A stretch of 64,000 bases of DNA from UBA1413 sp964567485 (GTDB lineage Bacteria > Bacteroidota > Bacteroidia > Bacteroidales > Prolixibacteraceae). Below are positions 35,301 through 45,100 of the stretch, one piece after another; the first letter of the stretch is position 1; each line of letters begins with the position of its first letter. The notes under the pieces are model-generated. The model was not told the origin of the DNA. It saw nothing but the letters and a program-made list of their open reading frames with translations, and searched no databases. The stretch is from positions 1 through 64,000 of the forward strand of contig CAZMMX010000005.1 of assembly GCA_964567485.1 (NCBI GenBank), written 5' to 3'. Made by a program: the position numbers and the translations under genes.

Positions 35301-36053
35301 TCAAAAGTTGAGCATCTCCTTCAGGTTTTTGTAACCCGATTTGCTGACCTTGAGTTTTGTTTTATCGTGGAGAATGGCGATGTAGGATTCCTTTTCGTAT
35401 TGCTGAAGCTGGGCGATTTGGTCGACCCTGACGATATAGGAGCGGTGGATGCGTGAGAAATTCCGGGGATCAAGGGCATTCTCGAAGTAATGCATGGTCT
35501 TTTGCTTCATGAACCGTCCTTCATGGGTGTAGATCATCACATAATCATCGAGGGATTCGATATAACGGATCTGGTCAGCAGGGATGATGTGGATCTTATG
35601 GCGGTCTTTGACCACCACCCGGTCGAGGAATTCCTCCCGTGGGAAGTTGGTAATCTTCTCGACCATATCCTCATGGTCGGTCTCCCTGACCAGCTTTTCC
35701 TTCACCTTCTCAAGAGCTCCCTGCAGGCGGTCCCTCGAGAAGGGCTTGAGCAGGTAATCGGCAGCGTTATATTCAAAGGCCTTGAGGGCGAACTGGTCAT
35801 AAGCCGTGGTGAAGATGATCTCGGGATGGTGGTCGATCAGCTCCAGCATTTCAAATCCCGTAATCTTGGGCATCTGGATATCCAGGAAAACCAGATCGGG
35901 TTTCATCTCGTTGATCGCCTTCACCCCCTCAAAGCCGTTCTCACATTCGCCAATGACTTCCAACTCATCATGCTCTCCCAGGTAAGTGCGGAGAAGGTTC
36001 CGGGCAAGTTCTTCATCTTCAATGATCAGTGTTCTGATTTTTTCGCTGTTCAT
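35301..36053 (-). CDS. LytTR family response regulator
   Basis: Two-component regulator of 250 residues with a receiver domain (phosphorylated aspartate 58 in LVFLDIQMP) and a C-terminal LytTR DNA-binding domain (FSRIHRSYIVRVDQIAQ). It begins six bases after the histidine kinase gene and is the last gene of a four-gene operon with LiaF-like membrane proteins. Target genes are unknown; autoregulation of this operon is plausible. Confidence 0.92.
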   Translation of the reverse strand: MNSEKIRTLIIEDEELARNLLRTYLGEHDELEVIGECENGFEGVKAINEMKPDLVFLDIQMPKITGFEMLELIDHHPEIIFTTAYDQFALKAFEYNAADYLLKPFSRDRLQGALEKVKEKLVRETDHEDMVEKITNFPREEFLDRVVVKDRHKIHIIPADQIRYIESLDDYVMIYTHEGRFMKQKTMHYFENALDPRNFSRIHRSYIVRVDQIAQLQQYEKESYIAILHDKTKLKVSKSGYKNLKEMLNF

Positions 36054-36059
36054 ATCGGT

Positions 36060-37100
36060 TTATTTTTGAGGTATGGTTAATGTAATGGAAAAGTGTTTCC
36101 TGGTATCCCTTATTTTCAGAAGAGCCGGATTACCATAGATGATCTGCAGCCTCTCCCTGATATTCCGGAGGCCTATCCCCTCCCCCTTTTTGCTGCTGAT
36201 GGTATGGTCATAGGCGTTGCTCACCGTGATTTCCAGGAATTCCCCGTTACAGGAGGCTTCGGTGATGATCTCCACTGGCTCGGTGGCCTCATATACCCCG
36301 TATTTGATCGCATTTTCATAGACCGGCTGCAGGATCATGTTGGGAATAAGGGCGCCAAAGCAGCTTTCATCCACCCTGAACACCGGTTGCAGCTTGCTGC
36401 CGAAGCGGACCTTTTCAATCGCCAGATAGAGTTTGTTATTCTCCAGTTCGGTGCCGAAGGTCACCCTTTCATCCTGTCCGTGCTTCAGGGAATAACGCAT
36501 CAGCGTCGAGAGGTTGATCACCATCTCCTGGGCCCGCCCCGGATCTGACATGGTCAGCGAAGAAATGCTGTTGAGGCTGTTGAACAGAAAGTGGGGATTG
36601 ATCTGCGACTTGAGGGCATGTAATTCGGCCTCCCTGATCAGGGACTTCAGTTCGCCCTCCCGCTTCACTTTCTCCCTGAAATTCTGGTAGTAGATAATCG
36701 CCATGAAGAAAAAGACGTAGAAGACGTAAAAGAGGTATCCCGAGAGAAAGCGGGAAGGGAAGCTCATGGTCAGGTACTCCTTGAGCCTGGGGTCGATGAG
36801 CCCGATGACCAGACCTGAAAAATAGACCCACAGAAGAACAAAGATGGTGGCCGCCACCAGGTGGAATACAAAAAGCCGCAGCCAGGTGTTGGATTCTACC
36901 GTGTTGTATTTGACCACATACCAGATGTTCAGGGCCAGAACGGCAAAAAAGAGATACTGGACGAAGCTGTTGATCAGGGCCTGCTCAATAGGCATATCGT
37001 AGTAGTTCCAGCCGATCATGGCATTTGCCGTAGAGACCAGAATCCAGAAAAGCCCGTACAGGATCAGATAACGGGAATTGGAGAGAAGCGGATGTTTCAT
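36060..37100 (-). CDS. LytS/YehU-type sensor histidine kinase
   Basis: Inner-membrane sensor of 346 residues with about four N-terminal helices, a short coiled coil and the His_kinase domain whose phosphorylated histidine 169 is in QINPHFLFNSLN. An ATP-binding domain follows (GIGLRNIRERL). It pairs with the LytTR regulator that starts six bases later. With two LiaF-like genes upstream, it probably senses envelope or antimicrobial stress. Confidence 0.92.
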   Translation of the reverse strand: MKHPLLSNSRYLILYGLFWILVSTANAMIGWNYYDMPIEQALINSFVQYLFFAVLALNIWYVVKYNTVESNTWLRLFVFHLVAATIFVLLWVYFSGLVIGLIDPRLKEYLTMSFPSRFLSGYLFYVFYVFFFMAIIYYQNFREKVKREGELKSLIREAELHALKSQINPHFLFNSLNSISSLTMSDPGRAQEMVINLSTLMRYSLKHGQDERVTFGTELENNKLYLAIEKVRFGSKLQPVFRVDESCFGALIPNMILQPVYENAIKYGVYEATEPVEIITEASCNGEFLEITVSNAYDHTISSKKGEGIGLRNIRERLQIIYGNPALLKIRDTRKHFSITLTIPQK

Positions 37101-37105
37101 TCAGG

Positions 37106-37807
37106 TCAGAAATTTTTCACTTCGATGCCGCCAAAAGCAGTAAATCCCCTGATGACAAAGGTCTTACTGAGATTCTGGTAGTCGGGAACGATCGATCCCC
37201 GCTTGTCGGTGAAAGCCCCGAAGATGGTGGTTACTTCGTTCTTTACGGTCCAGTCGGGCGGAATCTTAAAACCCGTTCCCCCGAAAATGCTGACGCAATC
37301 AACGACGGCCCCGTTTTCTGAGAGGATGACGTTGCGCAGGTCATACTCAGAGCCGCCGAAAATAGAAGTACTCTTTCCCCCGACCAGGGCCTGCGAGTTG
37401 ATGATGATCTCCCGACCGCCGAAAATGACGAAGTCATCGAAGAAATTGAGGTTTTTAAGCCCCCCCTCACCAGGGTTCTTCTCAGGGCGGTTGTAGCGGA
37501 AAAGCAGAATCACCCCAATGGCCACAAGCAATACCGGCCAAAACAGCCGCCTCATCTCCCAGGGAATGTCCAGAAAATGGGGCACCATAAAGGCAACTCC
37601 CAGGACCATGAGGATTCCCCCTGATACCTGGTTGCCGTTAATCAGGGTAACCACACCAATGATGATCAGCAGTGATTGCCATGAAATGACCATCTCGCTT
37701 ACCGATTCGGGAAGGATGTGGAGTTTCTCCAGCAACCAGAGCATGCCGAAGACGATCAGCACGATCCCGAATAAAAACCTTCTGTTGCTGCCTTGTTGTA
37801 ATTCCAT
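37106..37807 (-). CDS. LiaF-like membrane protein
   Basis: 233 residues: four or so N-terminal helices, then a beta-rich C-terminal domain with repeated FGG units (IFGGREI, IFGGSEYDL, IFGGTGFK, FGAF, FGGIEV) like the LiaF/DUF2154 envelope-stress domain. In Bacillus, LiaF inhibits the LiaS kinase. Here it is followed after five bases by a LytS-type kinase, so a similar sensing role is inferred. Confidence 0.75.
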   Translation of the reverse strand: MELQQGSNRRFLFGIVLIVFGMLWLLEKLHILPESVSEMVISWQSLLIIIGVVTLINGNQVSGGILMVLGVAFMVPHFLDIPWEMRRLFWPVLLVAIGVILLFRYNRPEKNPGEGGLKNLNFFDDFVIFGGREIIINSQALVGGKSTSIFGGSEYDLRNVILSENGAVVDCVSIFGGTGFKIPPDWTVKNEVTTIFGAFTDKRGSIVPDYQNLSKTFVIRGFTAFGGIEVKNF

Positions 37808-37909
37808 GACGTCCTGTTTTTTATCTAAATGTAATACAAAATACGCTTTTCATGTTCATCCTTTTCGGTAAATATAATAGTTCTGCCGGTAAAACAGCGC
37901 CAGGAAGCT

Positions 37910-38269
37910 TCAAAGCTTCCTGAACACCAGGGCCGTTCCGGCCACGATCAGGAAAAGGGGAAAAATAAGGGAAAAGGAGAAGCCGGGGATCATGAAAATT
38001 TTCGGGATCAGGAAAATTCCCCCGAGAACGAGGATAATCCAGCCTCCGGGGCGTTTCCCCGCCAGCATGACCAGTCCCACGACCACCAGAATCATGGGCC
38101 ACGAGAAAAGAATTCTTCCCAGATAACTGAAAACGGAAAAGAAAGGACGGAAAAAACCCTCCAGTTGCAGGTGTATTCCCAGTTGCCGCAACAACCATAT
38201 CACCCCGATGGCGATCAGGATCACCGCCAGCACCACTTTTGAACGTTCGTCACTTGATTGTTTGTCCAT
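37910..38269 (-). CDS. Small multi-pass membrane protein (LiaI/DUF5668-like)
   Basis: 119 residues with about four helices and an N-terminal charged stretch. It resembles the membrane half of the LiaF-like protein that follows, and LiaI-type proteins. The ATG at 38269 is preferred over the longer frame because a -7 box lies about 25 bases upstream. It is the first gene of the four-gene LiaF/LytS/LytTR operon. Confidence 0.65.
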   Translation of the reverse strand: MDKQSSDERSKVVLAVILIAIGVIWLLRQLGIHLQLEGFFRPFFSVFSYLGRILFSWPMILVVVGLVMLAGKRPGGWIILVLGGIFLIPKIFMIPGFSFSLIFPLFLIVAGTALVFRKL

Positions 38270-38293
38270 GATCAGAAGAATTTGATGACGGAT

Positions 38294-38301
38294 CAAAACT
38301 A
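38294..38301 (-). promoter_or_regulatory. -7 box of the LiaF/LytS/LytTR operon
   Basis: On the minus strand TAGTTTTG matches TAnnTTTG, giving a start of transcription about 18 bases before the ATG at 38269. Confidence 0.5.
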
Positions 38302-38418
38302 ACAACTTCCTGAACCTGATGGTCAGGTGATTCGGCTAAACGGGGCAAAATGCCGGTAAATGAAGAATTTCACATAGTGGTGGCTTAGACGGTGGGGAAT
38401 AAGTACACCCCGGTTGCG

Positions 38419-40119
38419 TTATTTTCCCTTTTCACGGGTCCAGGAATCCTTCAGGGCGACGGTACGGTTAAAAACAGGTTTATCGGGACGGGAATCAGGA
38501 TCGACATTGAAATATCCCACTCTTTCGAACTGGAAATGGGAAAGCGGGGCGGCCGTGGCCAGCGAGGGCTCCACGATACAGCCTGCTTTGACGACCAGCG
38601 AGCCGGGATTCAGGAACTCTTTGAAGTCGCGCTCTTTCTCTTCCGAGAGATCTTCGACGAGGAAGAGCCGGTCATAAAGGCGCACTTCGGCAGGGATACC
38701 ATGGAGTGCCGACACCCAGTGGATGGTAGCCTTGACTTTCCGGCCATCGGGGGCGTTGCCTCCCCGGGTTTCCGGATCGTATGTACAAAGCAGGGTGGTG
38801 ACATTCCCCTGTTCATCCCTGACCACCTCATGACAGGTGATAAAATAGGCATACCTCAGTCTGACTTCCCTGCCCGGAGCCAACCTGAAAAACTTGGCAG
38901 GAGGATTCTCCATGAAGTCTTCCCTTTCAATATAAATTTCCCGGGTAAAGGGAAGCTGCCGGGTTCCGGCCTCCGGGTCTTCGGGGTTGTTGATGGCTTC
39001 CACCTCGTCGGTGAGGCCTTCAGGATAATTGGTGATCATAACCTTCAGGGGATCGAGGACTCCCATCACCCTGAGGGCGGTCTTGTTGAGGTCTTCACGC
39101 ACGCTGTGTTCCAGGAGGGAAACATCACTGATCCCCTCCACCTTGGTGACCCCCACCTTTTCGGCAAAATTGCGGATAGAGGCGGGAGTATACCCCCTGC
39201 GGCGTAGCCCCGATATGGTGGGCATGCGCGGATCATCCCAGCCGTTTACATACTTGTCCTTCACCAGCTCCAGAAGCTTCCGCTTACTCATCACGGTATA
39301 CGTCAGGTTAAGACGGGCAAATTCAATCTGCCGGGGGCGGTATTCTCCTTCCCTGAGCTGGTCGATGAACCAGTCGTACAAGGGACGGTGCACCTCGAAC
39401 TCAAGGGTACACACCGAATGGGTGATCCCCTCCCAGAAGTCACACTGACCGTGGGCAAAGTCATACATGGGATAGATTACCCACTGGTCACCAGTACGGT
39501 GGTGCGGGGTTTTCATGATCCGGTAGAGGATAGGGTCACGCATGTGCATATTGGGAGACGTCATGTCGATCTTCGCCCGCAAGACACAGGATCCTTCCCC
39601 GAACTCCCCCTTCCTCATCATTTCAAAAAGACGGAGGTTCTCTTCCACACTGCGGTTTCTGAAGGGACTCTCCATTCCCGGCCGGGTGGGCGACCCCTTC
39701 TGGCTGCTGATGGTTTCAGCATCCTGGTCGTCAACGTAAGCTTTTCCCTCGCCGATGAGCTTCAGGGCAAAGGCATACAACTTACCGAAATAATCGGAGG
39801 CATAGAAGAGCCGGTCACCCCAGTCAAACCCCAGCCAGCGAACATCCTCCATGATGGAACGCACATACTCATCCTCCTCCTTTTCAGGATTGGTATCGTC
39901 AAACCGCAGGTTGGTCAGCCCTCCGTATTTCATGGCTGTGCCAAAATTGAGGCAGATCGACTTGGCATGCCCGATGTGCAGGTATCCATTCGGCTCGGGC
40001 GGAAAACGGGTATGCACCCTGCCATCATTCTTCCCTTCACTGATATCCTTTTCAATCAGCTGATGGATGAAATTACCCTTTACAGAAGCTTCCTGTCCGT
40101 TTGTTTCCTTTTCAATCAT
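38419..40119 (-). CDS. glnS: Glutaminyl-tRNA synthetase
   Basis: Charges tRNA-Gln directly. The 566 residues are of normal length: PNGYLHIGHAKSI (HIGH motif), and VMSKRKL in the KMSKS position, followed by two anticodon-binding beta barrels. Its presence suggests direct glutaminylation rather than only the transamidation route. It has a -7 box upstream, divergent from folB. Confidence 0.97.
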   Translation of the reverse strand: MIEKETNGQEASVKGNFIHQLIEKDISEGKNDGRVHTRFPPEPNGYLHIGHAKSICLNFGTAMKYGGLTNLRFDDTNPEKEEDEYVRSIMEDVRWLGFDWGDRLFYASDYFGKLYAFALKLIGEGKAYVDDQDAETISSQKGSPTRPGMESPFRNRSVEENLRLFEMMRKGEFGEGSCVLRAKIDMTSPNMHMRDPILYRIMKTPHHRTGDQWVIYPMYDFAHGQCDFWEGITHSVCTLEFEVHRPLYDWFIDQLREGEYRPRQIEFARLNLTYTVMSKRKLLELVKDKYVNGWDDPRMPTISGLRRRGYTPASIRNFAEKVGVTKVEGISDVSLLEHSVREDLNKTALRVMGVLDPLKVMITNYPEGLTDEVEAINNPEDPEAGTRQLPFTREIYIEREDFMENPPAKFFRLAPGREVRLRYAYFITCHEVVRDEQGNVTTLLCTYDPETRGGNAPDGRKVKATIHWVSALHGIPAEVRLYDRLFLVEDLSEEKERDFKEFLNPGSLVVKAGCIVEPSLATAAPLSHFQFERVGYFNVDPDSRPDKPVFNRTVALKDSWTREKGK

Positions 40120-40192
40120 TGTATTTCCTTCAAAACCTGTTAATCAAGGCCAGCACGCGGCACCCGATCCGGAAAACCGCCCTGTGGCGCGT

Positions 40193-40200
40193 CAAAGTTA
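40193..40200 (-). promoter_or_regulatory. -7 box for glnS
   Basis: On the minus strand TAACTTTG matches TAnnTTTG, about 75 bases before the glnS ATG. Confidence 0.45.
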
Positions 40201-40293
40201 AAAAATGATTTTTGCCCATTGATCCCCTGTCTTAAAAATGTAGCCGCGGGGTTTAATTTCTTAAATTCGCACTTCTTAAATGCCCTTTTTCCA

Positions 40294-40659
40294 ATGAATG
40301 AAAAGATCCTCATTGAACTCGAAAATATGAAATTTTACGCCTACCACGGCCACTATGAAGTGGAGCAGAAGGTAGGCAACCAATTCCTGGTCAGCCTGAA
40401 GGTGGAGAGCAGTGAAACGGCAGCACTCCGGAGTGACAGGCTGAAAGATGCCCTGGACTACCAGCAGCTTCACTCCCTGGTCCGCAGGGAAATGGAAATT
40501 CCCTCCCATTTGCTCGAACATGTGGCGGAAAGGATCGCAGAAGCCCTTTTCACTGAAGTGAAGGGAATCAGCCACGCCCTGATCAAGATTTCCAAGATGA
40601 ACCCGCCCATGGGTGGGGAAATCGAAAAAGTGAGCGTTACCCTGGAGAGGAGCAAATGA
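40294..40659 (+). CDS. folB: Dihydroneopterin aldolase
   Basis: Cleaves 7,8-dihydroneopterin to 6-hydroxymethyl-dihydropterin and glycolaldehyde in folate synthesis. The 121 residues show the family pattern FYAYHGHYEVEQKVGN, ALDYQQLHSLV and MNPPMGGEIEKVSV. The frame extends to 40219, but MNEKIL at 40294 is the family start. It is the canonical copy; the FolX-like paralog is at 18074-18433. It lies just before the tRNA-Cys promoter. Confidence 0.92.
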   Translation: MNEKILIELENMKFYAYHGHYEVEQKVGNQFLVSLKVESSETAALRSDRLKDALDYQQLHSLVRREMEIPSHLLEHVAERIAEALFTEVKGISHALIKISKMNPPMGGEIEKVSVTLERSK

Positions 40660-40667
40660 AAATTTAG

Positions 40668-40675
40668 TATCTTTG
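40668..40675 (+). promoter_or_regulatory. -7 box of tRNA-Cys
   Basis: TATCTTTG, an exact TAnnTTTG match, 20 bases before the tRNA and just after the folB stop. Confidence 0.6.
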
Positions 40676-40694
40676 CCGCAGAAACAAGGTACAA

Positions 40695-40768
40695 GGTTCC
40701 TTGGCCGAGTGGTTAGGTAGCGGTCTGCAAAACCGCCTACGGCGGTTCGATTCCGCCAGGAACCTCCA
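40695..40768 (+). tRNA. tRNA-Cys (anticodon GCA)
   Basis: Full cloverleaf: acceptor stem GGTTCCT with AGGAACC, anticodon stem GCGGT/ACCGC with GCA at 40727-40729, and T arm GGCGG/CCGCC with TTCGATT loop. The discriminator base is T (U73), as needed by CysRS, and CCA is encoded at 40766-40768. A promoter box and a terminator flank it. Confidence 0.97.
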
Positions 40769-40770
40769 CA

Positions 40771-40805
40771 AAAGCCTGTTAATCATTGATTAGCAGGCTT
40801 TTTCA
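40771..40805 (+). terminator. Rho-independent terminator after tRNA-Cys
   Basis: AAGCCTG pairs with CAGGCTT around an inner TAATCA/TGATTA pairing, followed by a run of T. Confidence 0.85.
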
Positions 40806-40895
40806 TTTAAGGCAGCAGCTGCCCAATTTGAATAAGAGGGGAAAATGAAAAGTGTCGGCGCCTCCGATCAGTTAAGCAGGCGTATGTCTCCTCCT

Positions 40896-41372
40896 TCAGA
40901 GGTACCTGCGTGTCATCTTCCGGTAGAGCCGGTAGGTTTCCCCGAACCGGTGTACCAGGAAAGCCTCCTCTCCCATGACGATGAGATGGTAAACATAAAA
41001 ACTGTACAAACCGGGAACGACAGTCCACCATTTCAGGGTAAAAAGCAGGGCTGCCAGGGTGACCAGGTGCACCCCCACATACATCGGATTGCGGCTGAGG
41101 CGGTATATTCCCGAAGTTCGCAACACCGTCTCTTCTGTGGGAAGGCCGATCCTTATCGAGCTGCCCAGGGAAAATGAGCTGACCAGAATCAGCAGGATTC
41201 CCGCAATAAGCGCCACCCCGGCGGCCACATCAAACCCCCACCCCAGCGGTTGCCGCATATGCCCCGCTGTCATATAAACATAAAGCCCGGCAAACCACAC
41301 CCAAAATCCTGCGGCCTTGCCTGTAATGAACAACACCGGGTGTATGGTGGGAGTACCAGAAATCTCAGTCAT
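40896..41372 (-). CDS. Isoprenylcysteine carboxyl methyltransferase-like membrane protein
   Basis: 158 residues with about four helices and the C-terminal signature of the ICMT/phospholipid methyltransferase group (GIYRLSRNPMYVGVHL and GEEAFLVHRFGETYRLYRK), which binds SAM at the membrane. Substrate unknown in bacteria. The ATG is six bases from the stop of the ABC-2 permease gene, so it closes the large hybrid-exporter operon and might modify lipids or a substrate for export. Confidence 0.8.
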   Translation of the reverse strand: MTEISGTPTIHPVLFITGKAAGFWVWFAGLYVYMTAGHMRQPLGWGFDVAAGVALIAGILLILVSSFSLGSSIRIGLPTEETVLRTSGIYRLSRNPMYVGVHLVTLAALLFTLKWWTVVPGLYSFYVYHLIVMGEEAFLVHRFGETYRLYRKMTRRYL

Positions 41373-41378
41373 ATTATG

Positions 41379-42092
41379 CTACACAAACCGCTCGCGCTTT
41401 TGCAAGTTGAAAAGTCCGTAGAGAAGGAAAATCACCATGCCCACTCCCAGGAAGATACGGTTGCGGGTGACGATGCCACTCCATATGATGGGGTTGAAAT
41501 TGTCGGGCAATTCCAGGGGATTGAGGAAGATGTTCCACTGTGACCTTTGCAGGGCATCTGCCATGATCAGAAAGGCCACCCCGGCAAGGATCATCACCAC
41601 AGCAGTGCCATTTCCATTTTTGATTAACGTGGAGAACATAAAGGCGGCAGTGCCGAGGAAGCCAACAGGAAACATCAGTTGAATAGCCATTTCCAGGGGA
41701 TTGACAGGATAGAGCAACAGGGAGGAGATATATCCGTAACCGATAAGGATGATGAAGACCTGGATAAAGATCATCATGAGCCTGACCAGCCACACTTTAT
41801 ACCGGTAATTGGGAATGCCGAAGAGGATTTCGAGGATCCTGGAGTCTTCGTCATTTTGAATGCCGAATACCGAAGGATAAAAAACCAGCAGTACTCCCGG
41901 GAAGAGCATCAGGTTATAAACGTCGCCTTCACCGATCGACTGGTTGTTGATCACCTCCATGATGGCAAAAAAGAGGTAAAAGGCAAAGGAGGCCACCAGG
42001 AACCAGAAGAACTTCCCGGCGAAGATGATCTTCAGGTTATAGCGTATGTTACGCCACAAATTGATCATTGAATTTTTCTGAAACAGCTTCAT
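41379..42092 (-). CDS. ABC-2 type permease of the hybrid exporter
   Basis: 237 residues with about six helices, a cytosolic N-terminus (MKLFQKNSMINLWRNIRYNLKIIF) and the ABC-2 fold. It starts 22 bases after the RND-ABC fusion gene, whose C-terminal ATPase is its most likely motor. A frame upstream to 42179 overlaps the fusion; the ATG at 42092 is preferred. An ICMT-like gene follows after six bases. Confidence 0.75.
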   Translation of the reverse strand: MKLFQKNSMINLWRNIRYNLKIIFAGKFFWFLVASFAFYLFFAIMEVINNQSIGEGDVYNLMLFPGVLLVFYPSVFGIQNDEDSRILEILFGIPNYRYKVWLVRLMMIFIQVFIILIGYGYISSLLLYPVNPLEMAIQLMFPVGFLGTAAFMFSTLIKNGNGTAVVMILAGVAFLIMADALQRSQWNIFLNPLELPDNFNPIIWSGIVTRNRIFLGVGMVIFLLYGLFNLQKRERFV

Positions 42093-42114
42093 GTCTTTCT
42101 TTTTATCCTGATTT

Positions 42115-45100
42115 TCAGGCAATATCACGGAGCAGGCACAAATAGGCATCTTCGAGGTGTGCCCTGACGTTAACGGCATCGGGTACCGGTTTCTCTTTTG
42201 AAATGGCGCGTACCTTAATCACTTCGCCCTCCCTGAGATGGTTGGTGATCATCTGCTTATTGGGGAACCGTTCGAATTCGGCAGGGGTGAGGGTGAACTG
42301 CCACACAAAACCTTCGCCCAGGTTGACCATGTCGGTGGGAACCCCCAGGTATTTGAGTTTTCCCTTGTTGATAACGGCCACCTGGTTACAGGAACTGGAG
42401 ATATCCTCGATGATATGTGTGGAGAAGATCACGATCCTTTCGCGGCTGAGTTCCACCAGCAGGTTACGGAAGCGGATTCTCTCGCGGGGGTCAAGACCGG
42501 CGGTCGGTTCATCGACCACCAGAATGCGTGGCAGATTAAGCAGGATATGGGCGATACCGATACGCTGTTTCATACCTCCCGAATAAGAACCGATATTTTC
42601 ATCCTTCCGGTCATACATATGAACGGCCTTCAGCACGTATTCCAGTCTTCCGGTGCGGAGCTGCACATCGGTGATACCCTTGAGGATCGCCTGGTAGTCG
42701 AGGAATTCCCAGGCAGTCATATTTTCATAGGTCCCGAATTCCTGGGGAAGGTAACCGATAAGTCCCTGGAGTTCTTCCCTGTATTTTTGGGTATCGAGGC
42801 CGTTGATGTAGATTTTGCCATAACTCTGTTCAAAGATCCCGGTGATGATGCGCATCATGGTAGATTTCCCGGCACCATTGGGTCCCAGAAGGCCGAACAT
42901 TCCCGTATTGATTTCCATGGAGACTCCGTTGAGCGCCTTGAAGGGTTTTTTCCGCTTGCCAATGACAGGAATTTCTTTGACCACCCTGAAGTACCCCCTG
43001 CGGAGACCCCCAAAGCGGCCCGTAATCCGCTCAATGTTGACATTTTGGTTATGGACATACTCCGAAGAGGTGTACACGGCCAAAAGAAGGAAAAAGATGA
43101 GTCCGACGAAGATCACCATACCGGTATTGTCCCATTTCACGTTAAAAACCGCCAGGAAAAGCATGGGCGCCCCCCACATCAGAAGGTTAACCCCCCACTT
43201 GCGAAGTTTCCCGAAAAGGGCTTTCCCGGTTTGGGCCTGGCGGTGTTCCAATACAGCCCCCAAGGGTTGCCACAACAAAAAGAGGAAAAAATAGATGACC
43301 ACGGCCATGACCAGCATGGCAAAGTTATTGCGGAGGTGGAAAAAGGTAAACCAAACCAGAAACCCAAAGAGGGGAATCTGCCAGATCAGATCATTGAAGT
43401 CACGGGGCTGCGTATAGGTACGTGCGAGTCCCGCCCTTTCCCTTATTTTTTGTCCCGACTTCCACTCCCTTGTAAAGCGGCTGTCGCGTTCATAAATCTT
43501 CACCAGTTTATGGACCCTGATGGTGATGGGGTCATCCTCGCTGATCAGTTTGGTGGTGGCCGTGCGCAGGCTGTTCTGGATAAACCAGGTGAGCCCCGGG
43601 ATGAGGAGGATTACCAGCATGAAAAGCAGCAACTGCCAGATGAAGGTGTCGATGCGGAAATAGATATACCCTACCGCCGCCAGGAAAAGCAAAAGGTGCA
43701 AACCTTTGATTTTCCAGTCGAGTTGACGCATCCATTGCAGGGTATTTTCGAGCCCGGCATAAAGCGTGGGAATAAAGACCAAGGTGAGCAGGGAGCTCAG
43801 GGCCAAACCGCCGATGACCGTTATGGCAAAGGGGGCACCAATGGCGCCGACATATTCTGACTGTCCCAAGGCCAGGGGAAACATGGCCACAATGGTGGTA
43901 ATAGAGGTGATCAGGATGGGGCGTACCCGGGAAAGCCCCGCTTCTATCAGGGCCCGTGATTTCCGGTGACCACGCTTACGCAGGATGTTGGTAAAATCGA
44001 TCAGGATAATCCCGTTGTTGACCACCACACCCAGCAGGATAATGAATCCTGTCAGCGTATTGGCGTTGAAGAGGCTGTTTCCCGTAAGGATCAGCGCCAC
44101 AAAGGAACCGATGGCCGCCAGGGGTATGGAAAACAACAGCACAAAAGGGGTCGACAGCGACTCAAACACTGAAGCCAGAATCATCAGTATAAGGATAAAA
44201 GCCGCCGCAATCAGGAAATAAAACTCCCTGTACTGGTCCTCCTCGTGGATCACCTGAACGGCCACCCCGGCAGGCAGGTTATAAGCCCCGACAACATCGT
44301 CGATTTCCATGCGGTAAGCGCTCAGAAGATCCTTAGAATCCTCGGCTTCCGAGGCAAAACGGTAGTTCACCTCGATCTGTTTTTCCTGGTTGATGCGGGT
44401 AATATTGGCCATGCCGCTGGCGTAGATGATTTCGGCGATATCCTGGAGGTCATAGACGGCGCCCTGGTTATTGCTGATTTTCAGGGCACGCAGGTCGTCA
44501 ATGCTCTTTTCGCGATCTTCCTCATCAACTCCCTTCTCTTTCAGAATAATGTCGTATTCCTCGGTTCCCTGTTTGAAGGTCACCCCGGAACTGAACTCCC
44601 TGCTAAAAGAGGCCAGCTCACTGGCGATATTACTGAGGGAAACGTTGTATTCGGTCATCAGCCGCTGGTTGAAGAGGAGGTGGATTTCGGGTCTGTTGGT
44701 GCCCACGCTGACATTGACGCTGGAGACCGATTCCAGGTTGTCGATGAAATAGCGGAGGTCTTCGGCTACCCCGCGCATCACGTTAAAATCCTGACCTTTG
44801 ATGACAATGCGTTCCTGGTTGGAGCCGATGCCCATAAAGCGGCCAAAGTCGCCACCCACGCCTCCGGCCATGCCTCCCCCGCCCCTGAAACTCTGGCTTG
44901 AGGTGGGCTGTGTCAGGCTGACCTCGGCATTCTGAATATTGGTAACCCGGCTCTCCACATCCGTTTTGATCTCTGCCACTTCGCGTTTGGCGATCTTTTC
45001 AAAATCCTCTTTCAGGGTAATGGCCACAACAGCCTCCTCCTCCTGAATACGGGAAGTAAAATCCTTGATCTCGCTGACTGCCGGCAGACGGCTTTCCAGC

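Noticed and set aside
43060..43720. The junction of the RND and ABC parts could be an assembly chimera
   Set aside because: The frame is continuous, the junction codes for membrane helices in the same style, and both flanking genes keep operon spacing. Reads would still be the decisive check.
42238..43860. 540-residue open frame on the plus strand opposite the RND-ABC fusion
   Set aside because: It mirrors the true gene in the antisense frame, has no recognisable domain, and its composition is typical of a shadow of a GC-balanced gene.
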